64,000 nucleotides of DNA from Tipula vernalis (GCA_958295665.1 OY282559.1:260406245-260470244); one strand, 5' to 3'. Positions 22,854 to 35,114 are shown, counted from the stretch's first letter. Program-made: numbers and translations. The notes: generated by a model from the sequence alone, not told the origin.

Positions 22854-23439
22854 ATGATTTTTATAAACGGTATTTGTTGTGCCGGGATTTCACTATACAT
22901 TAGACTTATTCATTCGTATCATCGAACGAGCAACGATTTAAGAAATGGGATAACACTCATAATTCCGTTCCAAGGAAGTGAAACAGTTCAGCCTGTCGAT
23001 GTTACCATTTTTAGTGCATTGAAAATACCAGAAGGTACACCTTCTTCTAGGCCATTCTTTACTAAATAGCCACAAATTCATATAACCGTGAGCTCTGACG
23101 GATTTATTATTCAACGAAAGGAATATAGTGGCATCAGTAATATTGAAATGCAATGTAACCGAGGAAACCAAATTTAAAGAGATTACGGAGGTAATACAAT
23201 AATACCTTTTGGTTATGTGGGGCATATTTATCTTACAAGAATTGAAATGTGGACAACATACTGAATTTTATAGTATTGCTAATTATGCTAAAAATGAAAG
23301 TGATATAGATCGGGACCAGATAGTAACAGATGATGCTGATATGACCGAGATTGTACAAATAGTAAACGAGTTCAAGATTGAATACTTGGGACTCGGAATA
23401 AGTGTGGAAGGTGTTAAGCCAGGTAGAAAGTTTAAGTAA
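22854..23439 (+). pseudogene. possible pogo-type DDE scrap and unnamed ORF
   Basis: The open frame from 22854 contains NGITLIIPF and then VQPVDVTIFSALK (about 22990-23025), which resembles the third-acid block of pogo/Tigger DDE transposases (LQPLDV-VF-PLK). A second open frame (23209-23439) is rich in acidic residues (DRDQIVTDDADMTEIV) and is not recognised. The two are not in one frame and no TIRs were found. This is a weak call resting on one motif. Confidence 0.3.
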
Positions 23440-25436
23440 ATTTCTAATAGAAAAGGACTAAGAGAGTTCGCAGTTTTGTAGATCTCGCGAGTTATTTTAG
23501 GCGATTCGTGAAAAATGTTGCTGTTATCGCGCGTTCACTTTCGGATCAGATTTCCTTTCTCGGTATCCCGCATGTGAGGAAAATGTAATGTTAGTATAAA
23601 CACCGATTGCGTAGCATGTATGCAAATACGGTGCCTGGAGATAGAACAACTGATGAACCAACTAGATTCAAATGAAGATTGGAAAAATAATTATGCAATT
23701 GCCAAGGCAGATTATATAAAATAACGAAGGATCGTTGAGGACTATATTTTAAAGAAGATCTTAGATTTAATTTATGAAGCACACATGAAAAAAATGCGAG
23801 AACGAGTGTCCGAGTATCAATTGGTTATATTATAAAGTTCCGTCTGGTAGGCAACAAGAGAGGGTTGTTACAACCGATTGACAAAGGAGTCAGCCCATTT
23901 ATCTCTTATGTATTCTAAGTTATTGATTGTTTTGCGAACATTGCCGAAACTCTGGAAAGTCATATCACAAGAATATACATAAAGCATGAGAAGAGATGAA
24001 TCACAAGTAAACCATAGCTTAGTATGTATTCAAATTTTGTTTCCAAATTTAATTTGTTTTGAATTTTAGCGATTATATTCCGTAGATGTATTAAAAAAAT
24101 CGAAATTAAAAATTTTTAGTAGGCGAGGATGCGGTAATTTAAAGTAAGTACTGATAACTGGAAAGCTAGTCATCACGGAAATAGTTTGTTCGGTTTGTTT
24201 GTAGATGACATGCAGTGCCGACCAAAAATAATTATTTAATGGCACGCAAACTCGATCATAGAATTTGGTTAGAACCTGGTTTAGCATGTTAACTGAGTAA
24301 TTGAGAAAAAATTTCACAAGGAAACAAAAATTGGGTTACAACACAAGGTAAATTTACAATAAAATTTTAGAATTTAAAATGAACTTATTAATGAATTTAA
24401 ATGATACATTAAGCTTATAAATTTACCAACGATTTCAAAAATTATGAAAGTTTGAACTTATATACTTAGGAACGAGGTTTCGGACTACAAAAGATAGACC
24501 ACGATTATTCAAGTAAAGTTAGACCACGACTATTCGACTAAAATACCAACAATTAAATTAATATGATAATCACGAGAAAATTTAGGGCGGTTTAATTTTC
24601 TCAAATTAAATTAAAAATGTATTTATTTATGTATCTTAAAGAAACAGAAACATTAACAAATATAAACATAGAAAAATTGTGGTAAAGACGATTGTGCTTA
24701 AACCTTTAAGGTTAGGATTACTTTTTTTGTGAAGGAAAAATGGTTTAATTGGAAAAATATAAGTAAAGTAAATATAAAAAATATTTCATCTAGATGGGCA
24801 ATTGAGACATGGTTAGGGAACCTACCACTAGAAATTTAAGTAAATTATTTTTTGCACTTCTGTTCAATGTGATATACCAAAAAACTATTCTTTTATAATT
24901 TAGACATAAGCCAACATCACATGTTGACTTTCACATCGTTCTGAGCGGTCTAGCCGCGGTACCATATTGCATACTTCTTAGAGAGGAGGTTTTCTTAGGC
25001 AAATGCGCTTTTTGGTTACATACAGCATCTCCGATGTACTATAACCATTCTTTTAAAATTGTTTGTAGGTTTTTAAACACTTCTCCGACTTCCTCGTATT
25101 CTAAACCTACAACCACCTACAGTATATAAGCATTTACAAAACTGATGGATTTACAAAATAACAGAAAATTCGATTTTACTTTAATGCCGTTTCTTGTTCT
25201 GTTAAAAACTAAAACTACAATTTCAAAATTTTTTGATTGAAATAAAAACAGAATAATTAAGTTAATTAATTTAAAATGAATAGTTTCAAAAAGTTTATTA
25301 TTTATTTTTAAAGTTGTTTGTGTTACGTTTCAGTAAAAATTTACCATGCACAAATAATTTTGTTAGATCTTTTTAATTTGTTTGTCGTAAGTTGTATCTC
25401 TGTTTTGTTTTTGGTGTGTAGAATAAAAATCTGATA
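23440..25436. other. AT-rich spacer
   Basis: No recognised gene. A CG-containing phrase near 23480-23560 and an open frame on the minus strand at 24066-24317 do not match any family I know. Confidence 0.4.
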
Positions 25437-25913
25437 AGGGTTGTTCTATGTAATGAGACGCAGGGAAATAAAAAACAATTTTCCAAAGACGTCATGTTTG
25501 TTTTCTGTCATTTTGTTAGTTGAATGTTTGTCATTTATCGCTGCAGAGCCGTATACGATTGACGCGTACTACGCGTGAGAATATCGATGAATTGCAAAGA
25601 TTCTTCGAAAATCGCTTAATTCCGCGTCCCGGAATTTTGAATTGACCTGATTTAACACCATTAGATTACTTTTTAAGGGGATTTGTGAAATGCACAGTGT
25701 ACGTTGATAGTCCAGCCACCATCCAAGACCTAAAAAACAACATCATTGCCGAGATAAATGCCGTTGGAACGTCCCTATTGTCTCCCAAATATCAGTTTTC
25801 ATACATAAGTGGCATCAATACAACTTCAAAATAAAGTACCCAACTTGATTCAAAAATAAATATTTGTAGTTTTAGTTTGCGTTTATTTTCTTGCGTCTCA
25901 ATTGGACAACCCT
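25437..25913 (+). mobile_element. internally deleted mariner-like element
   Basis: The ends AGGGTTGTTCTATGTAATGA (25437) and, inverted at the right (ending about 25913), AGGGTTGTCCAATTGAGACG match over about 35 bp with the shared block GAGACGCA(G/A)G-AAATAAA. Inside, the last part of a transposase remains: ENIDELQRFFENRLIP, then DLTPLDYFLRGFVKCTVYVD and TIQDLKNNIIAEINAV (about 25580-25770), the same family as the 8-kb relic (CDLTPLDYFLWG). At about 477 bp it is a non-autonomous deletion derivative. TA precedes the left end; the right flank is imperfect. Confidence 0.75.
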
Positions 25914-27451
25914 TTATATTTAAAAATAAAAATCGTATTACTATCATCCTGTCCATTAGGACATTAGGGAGTAATGCAAAATTTTAGCGTATGTGGAACA
26001 AAAGGAAATAAATTTCATCGAAAAGATTACTCCTTACTTATCCACGGCCCACAACATTTATCATATCTAAATCAGTTTGGTCCACATTCTACAAATTTAA
26101 CAAATTAATGAAAAATTTACATACCAAACTGAAAAAATCTTGGTAAAGGCAAATTTCTGTTGCTCAATATATCTATTACCAGAATTTTAAATGCAATGCA
26201 AAATTCGGGTTAGCCACGAAATCCATTACATCACGATCCATTTCGACAAAATCCATCTTTTCTAATATAATCTACTTTTGACTTTTGAAAAACTCTAAGA
26301 ACAAGTTGTGCGGTAAATTCTGGTCAAGGAGAATTTTAATTATGAAACGCGTTCTGAGCGCTCCAACATTTTGAAAAATATTTTTTAAAAAAATACAAAA
26401 GTGGATTTTTATTAAAAAAGACGGATTTTAACAAAATGTATTTTGTGAACATGAATAAAGCAGAGATCCCGCCAAATTCAAAATCTCTAGAACATTCTAT
26501 AGTTTAAAATAAGTACTTAAAAAAAATCTCAGTACTTTGCGCCATTAAAAAAATTACATTGAACTATGTTTTTAGAAGGAAATGTTTCTGCGGATGTTAT
26601 AAATTTAAGCCACTTTTGATTTAAGCATCGGAAAATCCCATAACAAAATGTTAAATCAAGCAAACTATAAAGTTCTAAGTATTTGGGCTGTAAGCCAGTG
26701 ATGTCTTTTGGATTACGTCATTTTCTCAAGAATTATAATCTCTATTTCCGTGTTATGCGAACTAATTTACGTCATTCAAAATTATGCTCCGTTACTTTCC
26801 GGCTATGCACAAATTGCATAGTAACCATATAGTAAATGTGTTATCAGCGCTCCTGCGGAAAATAGAAAAAATGAGGTGGCTACATACAAATCGCGACCCT
26901 CCAATCGTCAATTTTATTGTTGATTTCAATACTACCAAGCAACTTAACACAAAATTATTTTTCACCTACATTTTAATAGCTTAACTAATTTTTAGGTCAC
27001 CATTTGTGATCCAAAATCAACGTTGGATCAAATATTGTGGTTGATTTACATTTAAAGTTTGATCTGATCCGGATCACTATGCGTCAAGAAATGCAGCTAT
27101 TATCACAGCTTTAACATAACTAGAACTATAAATTTAGACCTCTCAGTTTTGCTTATTTCTCACCTTTGAATACATTGTGTTCCACCGGAAAGTATAAAGG
27201 AAAAATTAGAAATAAGGATTGTGAAAACATTTTATGGAAAACTATTTTGCCATAAAACCCATCAACACTAACATTTATCAATAAAATTTTAAACCACAAT
27301 TAGGCCAAATGTTAGAGAAACATATAATTAAAATTTGAAATTTTTCTGAATTTCAAATGAATAAAATTATACCTTGCATAATGACAAATCCAAAAGAATT
27401 CCTCTACTAAATGACTCTTCCCCTCAAAAATTAAACAGAGCGTTTGTAAAC
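25914..27451. other. AT-rich spacer
   Basis: No recognised feature besides the left copy of the 8-bp hAT target duplication at its right edge (27444-27451). Confidence 0.4.
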
Positions 27452-27818
27452 CAGGCTTAGAAACCCAAAAAACCCAAACCCAATTTTTTGTGGGTTTTTC
27501 TTGGATGGGTAAAACCAATTCTCCAGTTGCTCAAAACCCAAAAACCCATGAATTGAAATATGTACATTAAGTGTATTTCTTTCAACCAAAATGAGTTAGG
27601 TATTTTATTTGGTTAACGGCTGATCTAAGCAACAGCAAAAAGTAACCAAATTTTGGTCTAATTTTTTTTCGTGTATTTTCTTGTCAATTCGATTCTTGTG
27701 ACAGGTATTGAAACTAAACATTTGGTTATGATTTGTTTAACCACCAATTTTTTTTGGGTTAGCTAAACTATTTGTTGGTTTATCTAGTACGATTGTTTAA
27801 GTTATTTTATTTATTCCT

Positions 27819-27997
27819 TTACAGTTTATGGTTTATATTGAATTTAAATATCTTAACTAATTTATAAACTTTGTCTAAGCCCAATCTTTTACCGAGCTTT
27901 CTCCACATAAGGCCAAACGTGCTAAATATTCTATCTTTCCCAGCCGAACTTGTTGGACGCCCATGCAATTTTGCCGTAAATTGACAAAATGCCTTAA
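27819..27997 (-). pseudogene. hAT transposase C-terminal dimerisation fragment
   Basis: An open minus-strand tract of about 58 codons contains KLHGRPTSSAGKDRIFSTF, GLMWRKLGKRLGLDKVYKL and VKIFKFN, ending in a stop at 27819-27821. This is the conserved hAT family C-terminal dimerisation region (SSA--ERIFST-G, then RNRL--E-A-KLV). An in-frame stop lies just upstream and no catalytic part is present, so it is a truncated relic lying in the correct place inside the hAT termini. Confidence 0.8.
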
Positions 27998-28134
27998 AAC
28001 TAGGCGTCTAAGCTCTCGAATAAATAATAAACCACATATACATAATAGATTTGTTTGCTGGCGACATAATTACTAACAAAAAGGTGAAATTAAACTTTCA
28101 AAAAAACAACAATTTATTAATTTTAAGTCCTTGT

Positions 28135-28370
28135 TCAATAAATACAAAACAACTGAACTGAATTCAAATTTAACAGCATTAAAAAAAAAATGGAGGTGTG
28201 GCCAACACACGACTTTCTTTTACGAACAGAGAATTTTGAGAAATTTAATTTTTGTTTTTTTTTTATTTTTAAATCTTTAAATTTTTTTTTAAATTTTTTA
28301 TTTTTATTTGTTTTTAATTTTTGGAAACATTTTGTATTAAGTAGTTTTTTGTAAACCTTATACTTTTTAA
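28135..28370. repeat. T-rich low-complexity tract
   Basis: The stretch around 28245-28320 is nearly all T with occasional A. Its minus-strand translation is a lysine-rich artefact. Confidence 0.7.
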
Positions 28371-28371
28371 G

Positions 28372-30168
28372 GTCGAACCCTGTTATAACAAACACGGCAT
28401 ACCATATAACAATTTTATGGTTTATTACATACGCAGTGTAAAGTCCGAAGCTCTAAATACAATTTTTAGTTAGAAATAACTCGCTTAAAACAAACTTCGG
28501 TTTTACGTCTATAATAAACATTTTTAATTACAACTGCTCAATTATTAAGAGAAAATATCCTGATATAACAATCCTCGGATTCTTTTATAACAAATTATTG
28601 TTTTACCAATACATTTTTGTAGTATACAATATACATACATATTTATTACAAAATATTCTCTTAACAACCTTAAAAATAACATCTGTACATACATACATAA
28701 CATATGTATGTAACTAAAATAGTGGGGCTTAGTAAAAACAAATCAGCATTTGTTTACCGTTAAATTTACATCAGTTGGATATAGGTAGTCAATGTCAAAA
28801 GCAGTAAAATTGTATAACCGATTGTTTCAGGTTTAATTTCAAGAGTGTTTTAATGTGAAGTGGACAATTTTAAACACTAAACGATTAGTTTTTTAAAGTG
28901 CTTGGTAATACAGGTAATAGAATTATGTTTATGTTAAATCTTAAATAAAACTGGCTAATTTTTTATAGCGTAGTGTAATGGCACCACAAAAACGTAAGGC
29001 GCTTTCTATTAAAACAAAATTAAACATTTTGGCAAAAGTAGACAAAAATGATGGTACGTATGAAGACGTCGGAAAAATGTTTAATTGTCCTAAAGGTACT
29101 ATCGCTGGAATAGTGCGCGTAAGGCACAAAATTGAAGAATCGAAAGATGGGGTTTCTGCACGAAAAAAATTGCGAGGCTCTCTTTATCCACAACTTGAAG
29201 AGGCTTTAATTATTTGGCTCAAGACAATGAGGGCCAAAAATCTCAATTTAAGTGGAAATATTTTTAGAGAGAAAGCTATTCAACTATCCGGCAAAATGGG
29301 AATTAGAAATTTCACGGCAACTCAAGGTTGGTTCCATAGGTTTAAGAACAGGAATGCCATCGTTTTCAGATCGGTTGCCGGAGAAAGTCAATCGGTTTCT
29401 TCAGAAGTTACAACAGATTGGGAATCATCGAAACTCCCTCGATTGATTGATGGCTATGAAAAAAAGGCGTGTTTAATCTCGACGAAACCGCGCTGTTCTT
29501 CAAAATGATGCCAAACAAAACAATGAGGTTTCAAAAGGAAATATGCTCCGGAGGCACACTGAGCAAGGAAAGAATTACCATTTTGGTCGGTGCTAACTCA
29601 GATGGATCAGAAAAACTTCCATTGCTAGTTATAGGTAGAGCATTAAAGCCACGATGTTTTAAAAATGTCAACAGCCTTCCAGTATTATACAAAGCTAATA
29701 AGAAAGCATAGCAGCAACCGTCACTGCTTCAAATTGAATAGTCTTTCGATTGTATAAGGAAAGTTCTTTCATATGCCAAAAATAGTGAGAACATAATTCA
29801 AAAGCTTCATATCGTAGAAAATTTTGTAGATTCCATCAGTATTCACAAATTGACACAATCAAAAATCACTGATTTTTTTTTTGTAATCTTAATCTCGATA
29901 TAATGTTTTTTTGTTAACGGAGTTCCTATTTTTGTTTTAATTAAATATCTGAAATATATATGAATATACATTTGTTTTTTAGTTTTAAATATGGTTTATT
30001 TTTTGTTATGGACAATCAACATTCTGGCTATTGCAATCCAGTTTGTTAAAGGTAATATGTCGGCTATTACAAACATGTTTGTTATAGGCAATTCTTCAAT
30101 GTAACAAACCTTCGCTTATAACAACTTTTTTCCTAGGTCCCTTCGGGTTTGTTATAACGGGGTTCGAC
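28372..30168 (+). mobile_element. pogo/Tigger-type transposon, internally deleted
   Basis: Inverted ends GTCGAACCCTGTTATAACAA (28372) and GTCGAACCCCGTTATAACAA (read inward from 30168) differ at one base. Copies of TATAACAA or its complement recur inside both ends (about 28402, 28562, 28588, 30060-30125), likely transposase-binding repeats. TA follows the right end; the left flank is decayed. It carries a broken CENP-B-like transposase and is inserted in the hAT remnant. Confidence 0.85.
28978..29880 (+). pseudogene. Tigger/pogo transposase, frameshifted and missing its middle
   Basis: From ATG 28978 the protein opens with MAPQKRKALSIKTKLNIL, a CENP-B/psq helix-turn-helix, then a second CENP-B HTH (YPQLEEALIIWLKTMRAKN and TATQGWFHRFKNRN, residues about 60-125). 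A frameshift near 29470 leads to VFNLDETALFFKMMPNKTM (first DDE aspartate) and ILVGANSDGSEKLPLLVIG up to 29711. The region that should hold the second and third acids is missing. A C-terminal block resumes at about 29752-29880 (RKVLSYAKNSEN, then KLTQSKITDFF). It cannot be catalytic. Such proteins normally bind the element TIRs and integrate at TA. Confidence 0.85.
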
Positions 30169-30177
30169 TATTTGCAA

Positions 30178-30440
30178 AATAAATTTTCTGGACCAAGGGA
30201 GTCCACTTCCGGTTAGCCGATTTGGAGTAAAATTCAATGGGCCCTCCCAATTTATCAAAAAAGCTTAAATCTGAAGTTTCAGTTCGATTGGTTAAACCAT
30301 CTGGGCTGTAGAGAGGACACAGACAGACTGACAGACAGACACCATTTCGAAACCCACTTTTTCAAACTCAAGGGACCTCAAAACAAATAAATCTCTAAAA
30401 ATCTCATGGTCCAAAATTTTCATGATTACTGTACTTTATT
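30178..30440 (+). repeat. dispersed repeat, copy A
   Basis: This segment (CACTTCCGGTTAGCC, AGTTTCAGTTCGATTGGTTA, GAGAGGACACAGACAGAC, TTTCGAAACCCACTTTTT) has a diverged copy in opposite orientation at about 53215-53435. It contains a CAGA-rich run. Family unknown; no open frame. Confidence 0.75.
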
Positions 30441-30526
30441 TTACTAGAGTAAAAGAAAGTAACAAAGTAATGTGTATGCATGGCGTAACGGAGTAAAATA
30501 GCGAGAAACAATAACTTTTTACTCTG

Positions 30527-30546
30527 TTCTCTCTCTCTCTCTCTTC
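30527..30546 (+). repeat. CT microsatellite
   Basis: A short run of CT dinucleotides. Confidence 0.8.
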
Positions 30547-31252
30547 CTTCATTGTTTTGCATCCTGAGACCGAAATAGTTATATGAAAAATGAAACGGTT
30601 GAAATTAGTTACGTATGTTTCATTTCATAAAATTATAAAAAAACATAACTTTGAGGTCTTACGGTGATCATGATCATATAAAAAATCAAAATTTGGTCAT
30701 TTTGTACTACCACACTTAAGCTTACACATATGATATCACAAAATAACACACAAACTAATAGAAGAGCAATTGATTCACTGTATTCACAATTATTCGTACT
30801 AATCACGTTACCTAACTAATAAAACAAAATGTCGATATTACTATTATTATCAATTAATTAATCGAGTTTATTACAGAGATTTCGGAAAAATAAAAAAATT
30901 GCAAATCCCAGGTAAAACCCAACAAAAACCCAGCAAAAACACAATATCCCGGGTTTTTCTTCCTACCCACGGGTTTTTGACAACCCTGTTGTAAACACAA
31001 TTAGCGCATTCAAGCGGAAATCAAATGATGGAAAAAATGGCATTTAAACTATCATATTGCCATGAAATTTTTTTTTTTTAATTTATCATAGCGGTTAAAA
31101 CCCAACGCGCTGATTAACATCTTGCCAACAGTTGGCGGAGCTGAATTTACCCAAAGTATAGGTTAGGTTAGGTTTGGGTGGCGGTCCACTAGGACCAGGC
31201 ATAGGCACAAAAATGGTCCGTAGCCATACCACGAATAATTGTTTCCTCCAAC

Positions 31253-32402
31253 TCATTGGAACCATTTTGAGCTGTTAACAAAGCGCTGGATACTCTCGAC
31301 GTCCATCCTACAGAGATCCGTCAGGTCCTTGAAGAGTAGTGCCCCTAGAAACTTTAGTCTGTTTCGTGCCAGACGAGGGCAGGTGCAAAGAAGATGAGGT
31401 ACTATCTCTTCCTCCTCTTCGTCCTCGCAACTACGACAGTAGTCATGTGCGAAGACACCAAGTCTACTCGCATGCCTCCCTATGAGACAGTGCCCCGTAA
31501 TCACTCCAACAAACACACTGATCTGACTTCGCTGAAGTGAGATCAGCTGTTTGGATCTCGCCAAGTCCAATTTTGGCCAGACCTGCCGAGTTATTACGCA
31601 AGAGGTGATACTTGACCATCTGTCATTCGTCAGCTTGCTAGCTTCTTCCTGAAGCAGCAGTTTTGCATACCGCAAGAGGCATTTCAATATCCTTTCTGCT
31701 TTCTGAGAAGTGGTCCGTTGTACCACGTCGAGCCAGTTCATCGGCGTTTATATTCCCTGTACTTATGAAATGTCCTGGCACCCATAAAATGTGGATGTTG
31801 ACAGCTTTAATGACAGCCTGACTGTCCGTATATATGCGAATATCACAAACTGATATCACATTATACCTCAACCAGTCTACGACTTCCTTTATTGCAGTTA
31901 CTTCAGCTTGAAAAATGCTACAGTAGTCGGGGAGACGGAAGGAGAGATTTAACAGAAGTTCCTCGCAAAACACTCCAGCCCCGACTTTCCCGTCCCGTTT
32001 TGAACCATCAGTGAAGAAGTTTATAACTCCTGGTTCCAAAACTGCACCCATCATCCAGTCCTCCCTGGATGGGATCCTAGTCCGGAACTTTGTGTCAAAA
32101 GATAGTGACGGGACAGTAGAGTCGGTGGTCTTGGGAATTTGTTTGTTGCACAAAATAGATGAGTGCCCTGTATTGTTGCAGGTCCACATTAAGATGGATT
32201 TCAGCCGTATGGCAGTACAAGCTGCCAACTGTTTCCCCAAGATATCTAGAGGAGTCAAAAATAGCAGAGTCTCTAGTGCCTGAGTGGATGTGCTCCTCGG
32301 TGCACCACTGATCCACAGAGAGATTGTTCTCTGAACTGTTGTTAATAGCTTTTGGTTTACAATTTTGTCCAGAGCAAGCCACCAGGCTATTACCCCATAC
32401 AA
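31253..32402 (-). pseudogene. LOA-like LINE ORF2 C-terminus: RNase H and CCHC tail
   Basis: The first open part (32402-31638) has WWLALDKIVNQKLLTTVQRT and ISGAPRSTSTQALETLLFL, the stretch after RT in LOA/I-clade ORF2. An RNase H domain follows with catalytic positions in FFTDGSKRDG, FQAEVTAIKEV and IYTDSQAV, ending in LWVPGHFISTGNINADELAR. The second part (31741-31253) carries VFVGVITGHCLIGRHASRLG and C-X2-C...HLLC-CPRLARNR, the cysteine/histidine-rich C-terminal tail. A frameshift near 31640-31740 separates the two. The RNase H domain removes RNA after first-strand synthesis and marks the I/LOA group, as Jockey-clade elements lack it. Confidence 0.85.
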
Positions 32403-32654
32403 GAGTATGGGTCTGACTGGTACCCAGACACTTACTCGGAAAAAATATTCTATAAAAACATTTACTCGAAAATTATGTGCTCGAAAAACATTTACTCGAA
32501 AAACACTTTCACTAAAATGAATAAAACCACATTTGCTCTAAGAACATTTACTCAAAAAACATTTTCTCGAAAAAAACTTGAAATAAGTAGTCTATGTTTT
32601 CAACCAAAACAATTGAAATGTCATTCAACCAAAATATTTATTAGTTCAACAATA

Positions 32655-33590
32655 TCCTACATTAGAAAACAACACAGTGGCAACTTTTGCAGATGATACG
32701 GCGATCTTAGCTGTTGGAAAAAGCAACGAAGAATCAACACAGAAGTTACAATCAGCTATAACTCAAATATATAAATGGACAAAAAGATGGAGAATAAAAC
32801 TAAATGAAGCTAAATCAGTTCACATCAACTTTACAAACAGACGAATCGAACATATTCCGATTACCATAAATCGGGAAATAATACCGCATGCGAACACAGC
32901 TAAGTATCTCGGCATGACCCTGGATGCTAAACTACGATGGAAAGCACACGTCAAGAAGAAAAGTGAAGAATTAAGACTTAAATACAGAAAAATGTATTGG
33001 CTGATGGGAAGGAACTCTTCTTTATCAACATACAACAAGCTTCTACTTTATAAGCAAATATTGAAACCGATTTGGACTTATGGTATTCAGCTTTGGGGTT
33101 GTACCAAACAGAGCAACGTAAATATCATCCAAAGATTTCAGAATATGGTATTAAGGAACATCGTTGATGCACCTTGGTATGTCAGGAACAATGACCTTCA
33201 TAGGGACCTTAAAATTAACCTCATCTTAAATGAAATCCAGGAAAAAGCACGGAGACACGAAGAAAGGCTCCGCCAACATGTGAACATTGAGGCAACTCAG
33301 CTCCTAAGCATCACGAATTTAGTTCGCAGACTTAAAAGAACCAAACCTTTTGAGCTGGTGTGATTGTCAGTTTAAGCAGCATTATGCTGATCTAAAATCC
33401 ACTACAAAGATGTGGTTTACTTTAATTTACCAAACACTATGGAAAGCCAATGGGAAGAATCCATAGATTAATTTAAGTTAGTAAATTAAGTCAGAAACAA
33501 ATTGCTCATTAGTCCAGGAGACTAGATTGTAATTACATAAAATAAATAAATAAAATTTATTTTAAATTAAAAAAAAAAAAAAAAAAAAAA
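32655..33590 (+). mobile_element. 5-prime truncated Jockey-type LINE with TSD and poly(A)
   Basis: The 12-bp duplication AGTTCAACAATA occurs at 32643-32654 and 33591-33602. The insert begins inside RT and ends with a short 3-prime UTR and about 22 A residues (33569-33590). It lies inside the MULE. Confidence 0.93.
32657..33363 (+). pseudogene. Jockey-type RT C-terminal half (truncated insert)
   Basis: Coding trace from the insertion junction: LENNTVATFADDTAIL with the catalytic DD, KWTKRWRIKLNEAKSVHINF, HANTAKYLGMTLDAKLRWK (thumb), YRKMYWLMGRNS, ILKPIWTYGIQLWGCTKQSN and APWYVRNNDLHRDLKI, ending at 33363 after KPFELV. The frame is open over its whole length (about 235 codons), so the insertion is fairly young. 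It lacks the endonuclease and RT fingers because reverse transcription stopped early. It closely resembles the decayed LINE at 12.7-13.2 kb and more distantly ORF2 at 58.8-61.4 kb. Confidence 0.9.
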
Positions 33591-33712
33591 AGTTCAACAA
33601 TAATGTTTACTATTTAAACATATAAAAATTAAACAATGTTGGTAAGGATAAATATACAAACTTTAAAATAGAATAAACTTAATAAAATAAAATAAAATTT
33701 CTAACCTTGTAG

Positions 33713-35114
33713 ATGACCAGTATGGATAATTTAAAAACAACAAAAAATAAGCCTTGCTTCCTAGTAGATGGTTATGTATTTATTAAAAATAAACAGCATA
33801 ATGATGTTACGTACTGGGTTTGCACGAATAATCGGAAAAATCGATGTAAAGCACGAATTAATACCAAAGGTGATGTTATTATAAAGAAAGTTGGAGAGCA
33901 TAATCATGCTGGCAATTCAGCAAATGTTGGTGTTAGAAAAACCCTTACTGAAATTAAAAAGAGAGCTATATCTACAAATAGTAATACACAACATATTATT
34001 GCTGAATCTACTGTTGCCATAAATAATCCAGTAAGAGTCCATATGCCGTCTATTCCATCCATGCAGCGCACAATTCACAGACAAAGACAAGGAAATGCTG
34101 TTATTCCAAAATCGTTAATTGATTTAATTATACAAGAAAAATTTAATGTTACTCTTCAGGGTGATCCATTTTTGCTGTATGATTCAGGGCCTACCGAAAC
34201 TCGAATTTTGATATTCTCAACCCAACGAAATCTTCACTTTTTGGCGCAATCTGACATGTGGTTCGTTGATGGTACTTTTAAAACAGTACCGTTAATTTTT
34301 AATCAACTTTTTACCATACATGGGATAAAAGAAAAGCAATCTTTACCATTAGTGTATGTCTTATTACCGAACAAATTAACTGAATCATACAAAAGGGCAT
34401 TCGAACAGTTAAAATTGTTAAATGTTTATTTAAAACCATTGCATTTAATGTCAGATTTTGAACAAGCTATTATAAACGCAGTTTCCATCTTTTCCAGATG
34501 CTCAACAAAAATTTTGCTTCTTTCATTTAGGCCAGAGTTTATATCGCAAAATATGTCAGGTGGGCTTAAAAGCTCAATATGACCAGGATGCAGTGTTCGC
34601 TCATAAAATTCGTATGATTTTATCAGTTGCATTTGTGCCGCCGGCCGATGTTATTAACGCTTTCCAATCTTTAACTGAAATCAATGTTATCCCAGAAGAA
34701 GCTAATGAAATATTGGATTATTTTGAGGATAATTATATCGGCAGATTTGATGTGCGGTCTAAAAATGAAACTGGTAGGCGCAATCCCAGGTATTGTATTG
34801 AATCGTGGAATGTTTATACTGCAACACTAGAAGATTCTGCTCGAACAAATAACTGCGTTGAAGGTTGGCATAATGGATTTTCCCGGTTAGTTGGTTGTGA
34901 ACATCCATCTGTTGATTTTTTTTTTGAAAAAATTCAACTAGAACAATCAAAAAATGAAATAGTTCTCGAGCAAATTTTTGCTGGAACTCCAATGCCTCCA
35001 AAACATAAAAAATATCGGGATTTAGATAAAAGAATCAAAAATGTTGCTGAGAAATATTCAATTATGGAAATCACCGATTATTTAACTGCAATTGCATACA
35101 ATACTGTATTATAA
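33713..35114 (+). pseudogene. MULE transposase with FLYWCH finger, one frameshift
   Basis: From ATG 33713 the protein starts with a FLYWCH zinc finger (residues about 15-65: FLVDGYVFIKNKQ, TYWVCTNNRKNRCKARI, GEHNHAG). The MULE catalytic domain follows: MWFVDGTFKTVPLIFNQLF (first D), LPLVYVLLP, then LMSDFEQAIINAV (second D). Near 34485 the frame slips; the continuation in the next frame reads FPDAQQKFCFFHLGQSLYRK, VGLKAQYDQD, and NNCVEGWHNGFSR (acidic position), ending at 35114. Apart from this single slip the roughly 465-codon reading is open. The enzyme would bind the repeat-built TIRs and generate 9-bp duplications. It looks recently inactivated. Confidence 0.88.

Larger units (their letters stand above)
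27452..30988 (-). mobile_element. hAT transposon remnant with 8-bp TSD, split by a Tigger
   Basis: The left end CAGGCTTAGAAACCC and the right end (read inward) CAGGGTTGTCAAAAACCC are imperfect inverted termini, flanked by identical 8-bp copies of TTGTAAAC (27444-27451 and 30989-30996), the hAT signature. GGGTTTTT phrases recur just inside both ends. A hAT dimerisation domain lies on the minus strand at 27819-27997; the rest of the transposase is gone. The Tigger at 28372-30168 inserted later. Confidence 0.85.

Noticed and set aside
28135..28395. Lysine-rich minus-strand ORF
   Set aside because: Comes from a poly(T)-rich tract.
31161..31175. Telomere-like GGTTAGGTTAGG
   Set aside because: Only two units and exactly at the 3-prime end of a LINE next to its TSD; it is the element's tail.
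32419..32580. CRISPR-like array of short repeats
   Set aside because: Units are contiguous without unique spacers, occur inverted at the other end of a MULE, and the genome is eukaryotic.
33713..35114. Host FLYWCH-domain gene
   Set aside because: Lies within TIRs and a 9-bp duplication and has a MULE catalytic domain with a frameshift, so it is a transposase.
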